A stretch of DNA of 64,000 bases. Source: UBA5614 sp034678545 (GTDB taxonomy: Bacteria > Cloacimonadota > Cloacimonadia > Cloacimonadales > Cloacimonadaceae). The notes beneath the pieces were generated by a model. It searched no databases and was not told the DNA's origin. It was given only the letters and a program-made list of their open reading frames with translations. A program made the translations under genes and the position numbers. Below are positions 41,669-49,914 of this stretch, piece by piece. The stretch lies in contig JAXDBS010000029.1 of assembly GCA_034678545.1 (NCBI GenBank), positions 1 through 64,000 of the forward strand, in the 5' to 3' direction. Position 1 is the first letter of the stretch, and every line of letters begins with the position of its first letter.

Positions 41669-41693
41669 CAATGATGCTTACCAAGGAAAAAGA

Positions 41694-42626
41694 TTAGACG
41701 AGAAAGGACTCCACTGTTTTACGGATACCTTCCGTAAAAGGAATTTTCACCTTGTAACCGAGCAGGTTCTGGGCTTTGGATATATCAGCCAGGGAATGCC
41801 TGACATCACCGCTGCGGTTCTGATCATACAGGGGTTCGACGCTTTTCCCCAAAGCTTTGTTGATCTCACTGACCAGATCCAACAAAGTGTATTTGACTCC
41901 ACAGGCGATATTGAACACGTCGCCCGCAACGCCAGAAGCGTTACAAGCCAGCAGATTCGCCTCCACGTTGTTGGTCACATACGTGAAATCGCGGGAATGA
42001 AGACCATCTCCATAGATGATGGGCTGTCGGCCTTCACGAATGGATTTGATAAACTTCGGGATAACAGCACTGTATTGCGAAGTGGGATCCTGATTGGGCC
42101 CGAACACGTTGAAATAGCGCAGGCAGACCGTTTCCAATCCGTACAACTGATAATAAATCTGGCAATAGCGCTCGGCTGCATACTTGGACACGGCATAAGG
42201 GGAAAGCGGCGCCACAGCCATGTCTTCTTTCTTTGGCAGGTATTCGGAATTACCATAGACCGATGAGGATGACGCGTAAACCACCCGCTTGACCTTGAAT
42301 TCACGGGCAGCTTCCAAAACGTTCAGCGTGCCCAGGATGTTCACATCGTTGGACGTGATGGGATCATTGATAGAGCGCGGCACGGAAGGAAGCGCGCCCT
42401 GATGCAGGACGAAATCCACACCCTTGACCGCGTCCCGCACTATATGGAAGCTGCGCAGGTCACCCTCGATCATCTCCAGGTTTGGATCGTTCTTATACTT
42501 GAGTATATTCTCCCTTTTACCAGTGGCAAAATTATCCAGAACCCGTACTTTTTCCTTGCGGACAAGCAGCTCAGCTACAATATTTGAACCAATGAAACCG
42601 GCACCGCCGGTGACCAGATATATCAT
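41694..42626 (-). CDS. UDP-sugar 4-epimerase (WbpP/GalE-like SDR)
   Basis: A 310-residue extended SDR enzyme. The NAD-binding TGGAGFIGSN is at the N-terminus, the catalytic SSSSVYG and YAVSKYAAE (Tyr-x-x-x-Lys) lie in the middle, and LRYFNVFGP and GDGLHSRDFTYV follow. The combination, including HQGALPSVPRSI, is closest to UDP-GlcNAc 4-epimerases of the WbpP/WbgU type, which make UDP-GalNAc (or the uronic acid) for surface polysaccharides. NAD is the tightly bound cofactor. GAGGT precedes the ATG, and the gene follows the SDR gene by 11 bases. The exact sugar is not certain. Confidence 0.88.
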   Translation of the reverse strand: MIYLVTGGAGFIGSNIVAELLVRKEKVRVLDNFATGKRENILKYKNDPNLEMIEGDLRSFHIVRDAVKGVDFVLHQGALPSVPRSINDPITSNDVNILGTLNVLEAAREFKVKRVVYASSSSVYGNSEYLPKKEDMAVAPLSPYAVSKYAAERYCQIYYQLYGLETVCLRYFNVFGPNQDPTSQYSAVIPKFIKSIREGRQPIIYGDGLHSRDFTYVTNNVEANLLACNASGVAGDVFNIACGVKYTLLDLVSEINKALGKSVEPLYDQNRSGDVRHSLADISKAQNLLGYKVKIPFTEGIRKTVESFLV

Positions 42627-42637
42627 ATCAACCTCGT

Positions 42638-43363
42638 TTATATCGTTCCGGCATCCACAAACACATTGGATCCCGTGATTGATAGGCTTGAATCAGAAAT
42701 CAGAAATTCCACCATATTAGCCACTGAAACTGTATCGGTTGGTTGCTTCAGAGAAGTGCGCTTATATATCCTGTCCTTCTGCGTCTGGGAAAGAGTGGAG
42801 CTCATTCCGGTTTCCATGAAACCCGCCACCAGACAATTTGACCTTATACCCCGCTCCCCCCACTCACGTGCTGTGGTTTTGGAAAAGGCTTCCAAAGCGC
42901 CCTTGGTGGAAGCATACATGGCCAGGCCTTTGTATCCGGTATGCACGCTGACGGATGAGATGTGAACTATGGATCCCTTTACATTATGAAGCAGCATGTT
43001 GCGGATGACATGTTTTGTGAGCATGAAGGGCGTGAAGACGTTCACCTTGTACATCTTCAGCAGAGGCTCGTAATTCAGGTTGCTGATGATGTCGTCATAA
43101 GCAATCGCGGCGTTGTTAACAAAACCGTGCAGGGACGTGTCAAATCCGATTGTATGGGTGAATATCAGGTCGAGAGCCTTCTCCTGGTCGGACAGATCGG
43201 CAATGATGATGACAAGCCTATCCCCATATTTGCGTTTCAGCTTTTTCAGATCATCATTCAAGATCAGGTCAACTCCGAAAACTGAATGCCCTTTTTCCAA
43301 GAGGGTTGTCGCGATCTGCAAACCCAGACCTTGCATGATCCCTGTAACCAGAATTTTTTTCAT
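42638..43363 (-). CDS. SDR-family 3-oxoacyl reductase-like enzyme
   Basis: A 241-residue classical short-chain dehydrogenase. The dinucleotide motif reads GIMQGLGLQIA (the usual TGxxxGIG, altered), with NNAA, the catalytic Ser in HISSVSV, Tyr-Lys in MYASTKGALEAF, and the C-terminal SLSITGSNVFVDAG. This resembles FabG-like reductases. Its gene lies seven bases after an AMP-ligase gene that in turn overlaps an ACP gene. A role in reducing a 3-oxoacyl-ACP to the hydroxyacyl form for decorating a sugar is therefore a reasonable inference. A reductase acting on a nucleotide sugar is an alternative. Confidence 0.85.
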   Translation of the reverse strand: MKKILVTGIMQGLGLQIATTLLEKGHSVFGVDLILNDDLKKLKRKYGDRLVIIIADLSDQEKALDLIFTHTIGFDTSLHGFVNNAAIAYDDIISNLNYEPLLKMYKVNVFTPFMLTKHVIRNMLLHNVKGSIVHISSVSVHTGYKGLAMYASTKGALEAFSKTTAREWGERGIRSNCLVAGFMETGMSSTLSQTQKDRIYKRTSLKQPTDTVSVANMVEFLISDSSLSITGSNVFVDAGTI

Positions 43364-43370
43364 AATACCC

Positions 43371-44603
43371 TCATCCTTCAGTGCGTTTCATTTTCCCAGT
43401 ACGGGTTAGTTCAATATTATCCACGAAGTTGATTACTCGGGGGATTTTATGTGGCTGCAGCAAGGGTACCAGGAAGTTGCGAAGTTCCTTTTCTTTCAAT
43501 TCAGAGGCAAGAATGACATCTGCCATCAAAACACTGCCAAGGATAGGATTTGCCTTGCCATATACATAAGCCTGCCTGACCTGGGGATGGGTCTCAATGA
43601 TTTGCTCGACTTCAGTGGGATTGACCTTATAGCCTCCGACATTGATCATTTCGTTTTTACGCTGCAGAAAACGAAACCGCTGAGGTTCAGATTCCACAAT
43701 TTCTACCAGATCGCCGGTGGCGTACCAGTCATCATCAGTCATAAGTTCAGTCCCATCCCCCAATAGAGACCTGTGGATATACAGTTCACCGTCCCTTATT
43801 CGGCATAATTTTGCATCACCGATACAGAAGGTGTCATCCTTGGATTCCAAGATGGTGCCCGCCTCAGTGGAAGCATATACATTGCGGAGTTTGGCGTTGG
43901 GAAAAGCCTTCATTAAATCAGAAGAAAGCCTGAGATCGAATTTCTCGCCGCCGGAGGTCAGTTTCCTGACTGAGGGATAAGTATCAGACAAAGGCAGCAA
44001 CATCCGGAAAAAAGTAGGAGTTGCCGAGATATTTGTTATCGAATAGTCCTTAATCAGTGATATTACTCTATCTCGAGGGGCGTCGAACAGGTTAACGATC
44101 GTATTGCCATTAAACAGTGCCTGGAAAAAGACTTGCAGTCCGGCAATGTGGGTTGGATTGTATGCAAAACCCCAGATATCTTCTGAATGCCGATCAGAGG
44201 CACGGACAGCCCTTGCCAGGGAACCAAGGTTGTGAACAACCTGCTTGGGGATACCAGTCGTGCCTGAAGTATAGAGAGTCAGTGCCCATTCACGGTTATG
44301 ACTTAAACTATTTATCAAATCACCAATAGTAGCCAGATACACATTTCCGATTTTTCTTGATTGGTTGGTAAAGGACCGATCAATCTTAAGGTTACTGAGT
44401 TCCTGCTCCGAAAAATCCGAGTCCAGCAGAACCAAATTTACTTGGTGTATAATTGCTGATATGATATGCAGAAAGGTAGAGTAGAGATCACTGGTGTAAC
44501 TGTATGCATGAATTTCCTGCGTATCACTAAGATCATTCAGTAATTGTGAATATACAACTGCAACACCTGTTTTATAATCGTACAGAAAAAGTTTATCAGG
44601 CAT
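43371..44603 (-). CDS. AMP-forming acyl ligase (ANL superfamily)
   Basis: A 410-residue enzyme, shorter than the usual 500-550. The phosphate-binding P-loop is LYTSGTTGIPK (110-120), the adenine motif is VYASTEAGTI, and the ATGDLVEI and INVGGYKVNPTEVEQIIE segments mark the hinge and C-terminal domain. The C-terminal catalytic Lys region TRTGKMKRTEG is present. The short N-terminus is typical of ligases working on a stand-alone carrier protein. The start overlaps the stop of the ACP gene (TAATG), so ligase and carrier are made together. It probably activates a short hydroxy or fatty acid and loads it on that ACP. Confidence 0.9.
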   Translation of the reverse strand: MPDKLFLYDYKTGVAVVYSQLLNDLSDTQEIHAYSYTSDLYSTFLHIISAIIHQVNLVLLDSDFSEQELSNLKIDRSFTNQSRKIGNVYLATIGDLINSLSHNREWALTLYTSGTTGIPKQVVHNLGSLARAVRASDRHSEDIWGFAYNPTHIAGLQVFFQALFNGNTIVNLFDAPRDRVISLIKDYSITNISATPTFFRMLLPLSDTYPSVRKLTSGGEKFDLRLSSDLMKAFPNAKLRNVYASTEAGTILESKDDTFCIGDAKLCRIRDGELYIHRSLLGDGTELMTDDDWYATGDLVEIVESEPQRFRFLQRKNEMINVGGYKVNPTEVEQIIETHPQVRQAYVYGKANPILGSVLMADVILASELKEKELRNFLVPLLQPHKIPRVINFVDNIELTRTGKMKRTEG

Positions 44604-44827
44604 TATTTGTTTAACTTGTCGAGAATGTCAGCCACTGTCAGAACAAAACTCTCGGCAAAGATATCTACTCCGAATTCCTTTTCCACGCGCACGGTCAGTT
44701 CCGCCAAGTCCAGGGAATCAAAGCCCAAATCGGACCGTAGGTCGAATTCAGGCTTGAGCTCTGTCATTGGAGGCATGGTTTTGTTGTCCCTTACAGTATT
44801 GACAATGTTAAGCAACTTCTCTGTCAT
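44603..44827 (-). CDS. Acyl carrier protein
   Basis: A 74-residue acidic helical protein with the phosphopantetheine attachment motif LGFDSLDLAEL (Ser38), followed by EKEFGVDIF, as in ACPs. It overlaps the start of the AMP-ligase gene and follows directly after the deacetylase-fold gene (its TAA stop is adjacent to the TAA/ATG junction). Its location in a polysaccharide locus points to a dedicated, secondary ACP rather than the fatty-acid synthesis ACP, which is normally encoded next to fabF. Confidence 0.93.
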   Translation of the reverse strand: MTEKLLNIVNTVRDNKTMPPMTELKPEFDLRSDLGFDSLDLAELTVRVEKEFGVDIFAESFVLTVADILDKLNK

Positions 44828-45757
44828 TTATTGATCCTCTTGTTTTTGAATAGCTCCATTTCTGTACTGAGTCAAAGTGCAGAATGAATAGTCCTTTTCT
44901 ACAAAATAATTGAGTTGTTCCCTATATAGATCTATCGTCGCAGCCCCAAGATTCTTTCTTTTCAGGCTGGTTCTCAGTTTCTCTGCCAGCAAGTACTTAA
45001 CGGGATTGGAGGAGCGCCTGGCCGCGATATCGTTATCTTGTTCCACAAAGCACTCATTGGGATGGATCAAAAAAACAACTGGTTTTTGCGTCCGGTGGGC
45101 TTCCCAGTTCAACAAATTGCGAAGTCTCCTGGTTACGAAAGGACTGATCCGCATAAACGTCCCGAGATAAGGAATGGCAAAAGCTGAAACAGGTATTTCA
45201 TAGATCCCGCTCTTCCCCCTGCGGGCGAGATTATGGTTGCTGGTAAAATACGGCTTGCGGGGAGCTGCCAAACGATTCATTTTTTGCATTGTGCCAAAAG
45301 AAAAGATACTGTCTGCCCGCTGTGATGATATGGAACTGTCGATTTCAAAACCGGCTTCCTGCAAAGCTTGGGGAGTGAACTCATTCACCCTTAAAGCCGG
45401 AGACCGAAAGGAAATGACTCTGGTTCCGGCAATATCCTCCAGGATAGCCTTAGCCTTGCGTAAATGGTTCAGCTGGTCATGATAACCAAGTTTATCAAAG
45501 GCATATTCATCTGCATGGCTGTATCCGTGACAGGCTACTTCGTGTTTATCAGGAATAATCATCCTGACCAGTTCTGGATACTGTTCCGCAATCTCGCCTG
45601 TAAAGAAAAAAGTGGCTCTGATATTATAATGTCTGTAGAGATCCAACAAAGCCGGCATGCCCTCATGAAGAACTTTTTCAGCTGTAGCCTCTCTTTGCTT
45701 ATTAAAGCTGATCGAGGTGCTTTCCACATCATTCGTAGCAAGAAAAAATCTCGGCAT
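44828..45757 (-). CDS. Polysaccharide deacetylase (NodB-fold)
   Basis: About 309 residues from the ATG at 45757 (an upstream frame extends 15 codons into the previous gene). NodB homology motifs: ATNDVEST (catalytic Asp-x-Glu), RATFFFTGEIAEQYPELV, metal-binding CHGYSHADEY (His-x3-His), FRSPALRV and FLIHPNECF. The arrangement, including KAILEDIAGT and a long C-terminal part, is similar to deacetylases found in exosortase-linked EPS loci. No signal peptide is evident, so action on lipid-linked or nucleotide-linked intermediates in the cytoplasm is possible. The gene overlaps the upstream acyltransferase gene. Confidence 0.88.
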   Translation of the reverse strand: MPRFFLATNDVESTSISFNKQREATAEKVLHEGMPALLDLYRHYNIRATFFFTGEIAEQYPELVRMIIPDKHEVACHGYSHADEYAFDKLGYHDQLNHLRKAKAILEDIAGTRVISFRSPALRVNEFTPQALQEAGFEIDSSISSQRADSIFSFGTMQKMNRLAAPRKPYFTSNHNLARRGKSGIYEIPVSAFAIPYLGTFMRISPFVTRRLRNLLNWEAHRTQKPVVFLIHPNECFVEQDNDIAARRSSNPVKYLLAEKLRTSLKRKNLGAATIDLYREQLNYFVEKDYSFCTLTQYRNGAIQKQEDQ

Positions 45758-46310
45758 TAACTTGAAATTCCTTGATGATAACAGCTGGATTACCACACAC
45801 AATTACATTTGGAGGTATTTTTCCTGAAGCCGTGGAACCTGCGCTGACGATAGAGCACTCACCCAGTTCGCATCCGGGTAGCAAGGTTGAGGAAACACCT
45901 GCCCAGGAACCCTTGCGCAGGATAACAGGGGCAAGATAGGAGATAAGCCTGCCTTTGTAATGCAAATAGGGATTGGAGTGCGTAATGATATAGTTATTGC
46001 CTGCCAGGGCGGTGTAATCCTCCAGAATTATATACTCGGGATGCGCATTATCCAGAACGCAATGCATGCCCAGCATCACACCCTTACCAATAGTGACTCC
46101 CCTCCATCTATGCATCTGGACACGGAAGGAATTTACGGGGCAATTATAGGCCAGCCATTGCAAAATCCAGTTTCTCAGCTTGATCCAGATAAAGTTTGTA
46201 ATTCTGGTCTTACGTTTTTCGCTGGCCTGTGATAGTTGCACAGCAATGTTTTTGGCAGGGATATAGAACGGGATACTGATAAACTGTTTTTCTTTTAATG
46301 TTTTCGCCAT
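45729..46310 (-). CDS. Left-handed beta-helix acyltransferase (WcaF/CysE-like)
   Basis: About 193 residues from the ATG at 46310, which overlaps the end of the preceding gene by 16 bases. The longer frame up to 46373 has no separate support. The middle and C-terminal parts carry hexapeptide repeats: RRGVTIGKGVMLG-like steps, THSNPYLHYKG with the catalytic-type His, then WAGVSSTLLPGCELGECS and the closing GNPAVIIKEF of the WcaF/maltose O-acetyltransferase group. A basic, aromatic N-terminal segment may be membrane-associated. It would acetylate or acylate a sugar of the polysaccharide. Confidence 0.85.
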   Translation of the reverse strand: MAKTLKEKQFISIPFYIPAKNIAVQLSQASEKRKTRITNFIWIKLRNWILQWLAYNCPVNSFRVQMHRWRGVTIGKGVMLGMHCVLDNAHPEYIILEDYTALAGNNYIITHSNPYLHYKGRLISYLAPVILRKGSWAGVSSTLLPGCELGECSIVSAGSTASGKIPPNVIVCGNPAVIIKEFQVNAEIFSCYE

Positions 46311-47062
46311 CTTTTCACCCACTTCTTTATCTGATACTTGGGAACAGACAATATGTAGTAACGTACTATCCATTTGAGTAAATTATCATTCCACCGCGCC
46401 GGATGAATGTTTAGCATTATCTGTCCGGGCAGTATTCCCGCCACCAAAGAAGCCATCAGATCATCCGTAGAGTGGATGTTGTATTTGTAATTACTTTGAA
46501 CCTCGTCCCTAATACTGTATCTGAAACCATCCCAACAATTACCGGTATCAGTCAGGTAAAGAACCTGATTAAAATCAATCGAAAGATAAGGCTCTCCTAT
46601 AAGTTCATATTCATGATAATCATGCTTTTGCCATAAGTCAAGATTGTTCCAGCGGGATAGCGGTTTCCCGTGCATGGCAATGGTTTTGACCGGATAGAAA
46701 GCACGGAATGTATCCAGATTTTGCTGAAAGGACCTGATCGCTTGATCAAAATCCCCGTTATACGATGTAAGGTCCTCATAATGATAACCGATCTCATGCT
46801 TTAAATCTGCAATTTTCCTTATTGCCCTTTCATTATAACTAAGTGGCGTAATTCTGAAGTAATAGGTTGATGATATACTGGCTTCGGCTTCGAGTTGTGC
46901 CATCTGCATGGCATTGAATGGCCAGGAATCCACATCATGTCTCAGAATAGCAACTTTTTCCCCGGGTGCGGAGAGATAATTTTCCACTGTTTGGAATGAA
47001 TACCCAGCTTCTCCAATTGCATCAAGCAGCTTTTTATATGACCGGAAAGTAAAGTCTCTCAC
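46295..47062 (-). CDS. Polysaccharide deacetylase-fold protein
   Basis: A 255-residue protein with the deacetylase-like barrel start AILRHDVDSWPFNAM (Asp-x-Asp), STYYFRITPL, then HEIGYHYEDL in the place of the His-x3-His motif, IAMHGKPLSRW and the final MLNIHPARW. The second metal motif is altered to HYE, so catalytic activity is not assured. The start is GTG. There is no signal peptide. It is one of three proteins with this fold in the locus, the others being at 44.8 and 54.9 kb. Confidence 0.75.
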   Translation of the reverse strand: MRDFTFRSYKKLLDAIGEAGYSFQTVENYLSAPGEKVAILRHDVDSWPFNAMQMAQLEAEASISSTYYFRITPLSYNERAIRKIADLKHEIGYHYEDLTSYNGDFDQAIRSFQQNLDTFRAFYPVKTIAMHGKPLSRWNNLDLWQKHDYHEYELIGEPYLSIDFNQVLYLTDTGNCWDGFRYSIRDEVQSNYKYNIHSTDDLMASLVAGILPGQIMLNIHPARWNDNLLKWIVRYYILSVPKYQIKKWVKRWRKH

Positions 47063-47104
47063 CTGTCTTTGCTATCCAACCTGAACTTATTCTACGCTTT
47101 CGAG

Positions 47105-47935
47105 TTAATGCTGAGGATATTCATAGAATCCGGAATGCGTTTTTCTGCCCAGCTTTCCCTGGTTCACATAATCAATGATCAGCTGGCTTGGTTTATATTC
47201 AGGCAATTTTAACGTTTGATACATTTGCTCAATTATTTCCAGGCAGATGTCATTGCCGATATAATCTGAAAGGGTAAAAGGCCCCATGGGTACATTGGTG
47301 CCATATTTCATGCAGACATCAATCTTATCAAAACTAATCCCGGTGGAAAGATGAAAGTTGTATGCCGCATTGAGATAGATAAACAACAAGCGGTTCACAA
47401 CGTATCCCTGAATGATTGGCAGTTCTACGATGACCTTGTCTATTAAAAGCTGCTTCAAATCATTGATAACTGCTTTACAAGCTGGTGACACGTTCTCGCC
47501 GACACTTATCTCTATCAACTGCATTTTGTCGGGAGGATTAAAGACATGAAATCCAACAAACGATCCTGGCCGATAATAGTTGGCCAGTAGATTCAGATCT
47601 AGACTGGAGGTTGTACAGGCCAGTATTGTATTAGGGGAACACAGTTGAATCAAATCTGAATAAAGCTGCCTTTTATTATCATAGCTCTCGCTGGTGGCAT
47701 CAATTATAAGGGGAAGTTCTTTCAAATCCCGCAAATCATCTGTGACAGATATCCTGTCATTGATTTCATCCTTGATTCCTGCATACCTTTTTAATAGCAA
47801 GTCTTCTAAAGTATGGTTGTGAGCATCTTTGTTGCGTCGGCAGTAAGCTGTCACCTGTATGTTCAGGAAAGCCAGATACGCGGTCAATTTTGATCCGATG
47901 GTGCCCAGACCGATGATCCCGATTTTATCCAGCAT
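47105..47935 (-). CDS. 3-hydroxyacyl-CoA dehydrogenase-like enzyme
   Basis: A 276-residue protein with an N-terminal Rossmann fold (GIIGLGTIGSKLTAYLA) and a C-terminal helical dimerisation domain. It has the family motif GFHVFNPPDKMQLIEI (in place of HFFNPV), GYVVNRLLFIYLNAA and GPFTLSDYIGND, and ends with GRKTHSGFYEYP. This is the full layout of NAD-dependent 3-hydroxybutyryl-CoA dehydrogenases. AAGG precedes the ATG. In a polysaccharide locus with its own ACP and ligase, it may supply or interconvert a 3-hydroxyacyl group; related enzymes of the same fold act on other hydroxy acids. Confidence 0.85.
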   Translation of the reverse strand: MLDKIGIIGLGTIGSKLTAYLAFLNIQVTAYCRRNKDAHNHTLEDLLLKRYAGIKDEINDRISVTDDLRDLKELPLIIDATSESYDNKRQLYSDLIQLCSPNTILACTTSSLDLNLLANYYRPGSFVGFHVFNPPDKMQLIEISVGENVSPACKAVINDLKQLLIDKVIVELPIIQGYVVNRLLFIYLNAAYNFHLSTGISFDKIDVCMKYGTNVPMGPFTLSDYIGNDICLEIIEQMYQTLKLPEYKPSQLIIDYVNQGKLGRKTHSGFYEYPQH

Positions 47936-47946
47936 CAGTTATGCCT

Positions 47947-48585
47947 TCAGACGATCCAGCGGATAACTTCAAATGCTTCAGCATATTTATGCCCGACCTG
48001 AGCACCCCTGGTATAGGCCAGTCCCCTGATAAACTCTTCGGAAAAGTATCCCCGCTGGTTTAATATCTGGGACTGGTACTTCTGCAGCATTTTTATCTTC
48101 ATGTCCAGATGATCGTCTTCCAATTTAATAAAGAATTGCGAATTGAATGAGACCTGGTTCCAAGGAAGTTCATAGCAGATAATGCTGCTCGACATCTTGA
48201 AAGCTCTGATCATTTCATTGGCAACCACGAAATGATCCTGGTGATAATCATTGAGCGAGGGACCGACCACCAGGTTCGGTTTGAATTCATTCCTGATCCT
48301 GACCAGGATCTCCAGGACTTCCTGGCGCTTTTCCGTTAATTTTCTGACCTTGAAATTATTTATCATGTATGAATCTTCTGATAATCCCAAACACTGAGTT
48401 ACAGAGATAAATTCTTTTATCAGAGTATCCTTCGGCAAATCTGCTGGCAGCGATTCCTCGGCCGTGGAAAACACCACCCAGAACAACTCTGCCTTATCCA
48501 CCATGCATTTACAGATCAGTCCCCCACATCCAAGTTCAGCGTCATCCGTGTGCGGTGACAAGATCAGGATCCTTTCATGTTCCAT
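47947..48585 (-). CDS. PIG-L/LmbE-family N-deacetylase
   Basis: About 212 residues from the ATG at 48585, chosen because AAGGA stands eight bases upstream and the protein starts directly with ERILILSPHTDDAELGCGG. The SPHTDDAE motif and YHQDHF are the zinc-binding and catalytic signatures of PIG-L enzymes, which remove N-acetyl groups from GlcNAc-containing substrates. Here it would free an amino group that the nearby acyltransferases could re-acylate. It lies five bases downstream of the LpxD-like gene. Confidence 0.88.
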   Translation of the reverse strand: MEHERILILSPHTDDAELGCGGLICKCMVDKAELFWVVFSTAEESLPADLPKDTLIKEFISVTQCLGLSEDSYMINNFKVRKLTEKRQEVLEILVRIRNEFKPNLVVGPSLNDYHQDHFVVANEMIRAFKMSSSIICYELPWNQVSFNSQFFIKLEDDHLDMKIKMLQKYQSQILNQRGYFSEEFIRGLAYTRGAQVGHKYAEAFEVIRWIV

Positions 48586-48589
48586 GCAA

Positions 48590-49513
48590 TTATCCTTTTT
48601 TCCGCATATTAATGAAATCACTTAGTGGCATGGCAGGATTGCCAACCCAGGTTTCTCCATCCGGTATGTCCTTTGTCACGACTGCTCCCAAGCCGACCGT
48701 GACATCGCTGCCGATTCTGATCCCATTTTTCAGGCAGGCGGAAGGTGCTATCCAGGTCCTTTGCCCGATTCGCACACTCCCGCCGATCATGGCATGAGCT
48801 ATGATCAGAGAGTTCTGTTCTATAACTACATTATGCGCTATATGTACAAGATTATCTATTTTTACTCCTCTTTTTATGACAGTATCACCCAGGGCACCTC
48901 TGTCAATTGATGTGTTTGAACCGATCTCCACGTTATCTTCGATAACTACACCACCTACATGGGGAAACAGGATAAGCTGACCATCCGGCTCCCGGGAATA
49001 ACCAAACCCGTTTCCACCAATCACGGTAGAGGAACCTATTAATATATTGTCGCCCATGGTTGTATTATCCATCACGTGGCAGTTGGCTCCGACGGTGCAG
49101 TTCTTTCCTATGATACACTTGTCTATCACAGCATGAGCCCCAATGCTTGCACCCTCCCCGATGACGGCGTCACTGCTGATCACAGCAGTCGGATGGATGC
49201 CAGGGACGGGTTTCCTGCCAAACAACGCTGCTACTATCTTGGAAAAAAGCAGCTTGGGATTTTCAGTCTGTATAAAGCACTTTTTTCCCATCAGGTCCCG
49301 GGGAACCTGGAGCTTGCTACTGCAGATTATCAGAGTGGCTAAGGTATGTGTCAATCTTACAGTTTCTTTCTGTTCCTTGCTCTTAAACCAGACAATTGTG
49401 TGCTCATCAGCTTCCTCAATTGGCTTAACTTTATCGAAAATAGCTAACTCACAGTTCCCTTCAATCCGGTCCTGCTCTGACAAATATTGCTTTAGATCTT
49501 GTAAAGAAAACAT
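48590..49513 (-). CDS. lpxD: LpxD-like N-acyltransferase
   Basis: About 307 residues: an N-terminal uridine-binding-like domain (FDKVKPIEEADEHTIVWF) followed by a left-handed beta-helix of hexapeptide repeats. LpxD landmarks are present: GIHPTAVISSDAVIGEG, GFGYSREPDGQ, IDRGALGDTVIKRG and the catalytic His in NLVHIAHNVVI. LpxD adds a 3-hydroxyacyl chain from ACP to an amino-sugar nucleotide. Because the gene lies in a polysaccharide locus with a private ACP and not with other lipid A genes, it may be a paralogue acting on a different amino sugar. The first ATG is at 49513; a GTG two codons earlier is possible. Confidence 0.88.
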   Translation of the reverse strand: MFSLQDLKQYLSEQDRIEGNCELAIFDKVKPIEEADEHTIVWFKSKEQKETVRLTHTLATLIICSSKLQVPRDLMGKKCFIQTENPKLLFSKIVAALFGRKPVPGIHPTAVISSDAVIGEGASIGAHAVIDKCIIGKNCTVGANCHVMDNTTMGDNILIGSSTVIGGNGFGYSREPDGQLILFPHVGGVVIEDNVEIGSNTSIDRGALGDTVIKRGVKIDNLVHIAHNVVIEQNSLIIAHAMIGGSVRIGQRTWIAPSACLKNGIRIGSDVTVGLGAVVTKDIPDGETWVGNPAMPLSDFINMRKKG

Positions 49514-49914
49514 AGACACATCCGCATTCTGCTCAATTCTATCAGCTATTTGATCCTTATATCCAAATCTTGCATCTCCCTGTATATAATAATTGTCTAA
49601 GACTAAAGTGATTTTCCATAATCCAAATACTATTCGCAGTGTTTTAAATCATCTTAGCGCCAGATATATATTAGAAATTGAAACATGAATCCCTTACATC
49701 AAAGTAGATCCATTTTTATCTGAATGGATTTAAACACATTTTGTTTTTCCTATCTGCTACAATCCTTAACTGATTTTAAACCACATCATTAGTTTGTTTC
49801 AACTGAAAAACGCACATCTTTTTTTGGGGATTCGGTCAAACTAGCTAAGTGAGTCAGTACATTTTGCAGCTTGTACAGCAAGTGGATTATTACATTTGTA
49901 TATTATTATAAAGT
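49514..49914. other. A/T-rich intergenic region
   Basis: A 401-base region with no credible gene on either strand. It is clearly richer in A and T than the sequence to its left, and marks the border between the acyl module and the A/T-rich glycosyltransferase and ligase genes. A minus-strand TATTATATA stretch near 49591-49583 could be part of a promoter for the LpxD-like gene and those after it. No RNA gene or terminator was recognised. Confidence 0.45.

Larger units (their letters stand above)
41434..41693. other. Intergenic region with terminator and a possible tiny gene
   Basis: A 260-base spacer between the epimerase gene and the sugar transferase gene. It contains the terminator at 41633-41668 and a possible 33-codon gene at 41495-41596; the rest shows nothing recognisable. 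The sugar transferase therefore probably has its own promoter here. Confidence 0.4.
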
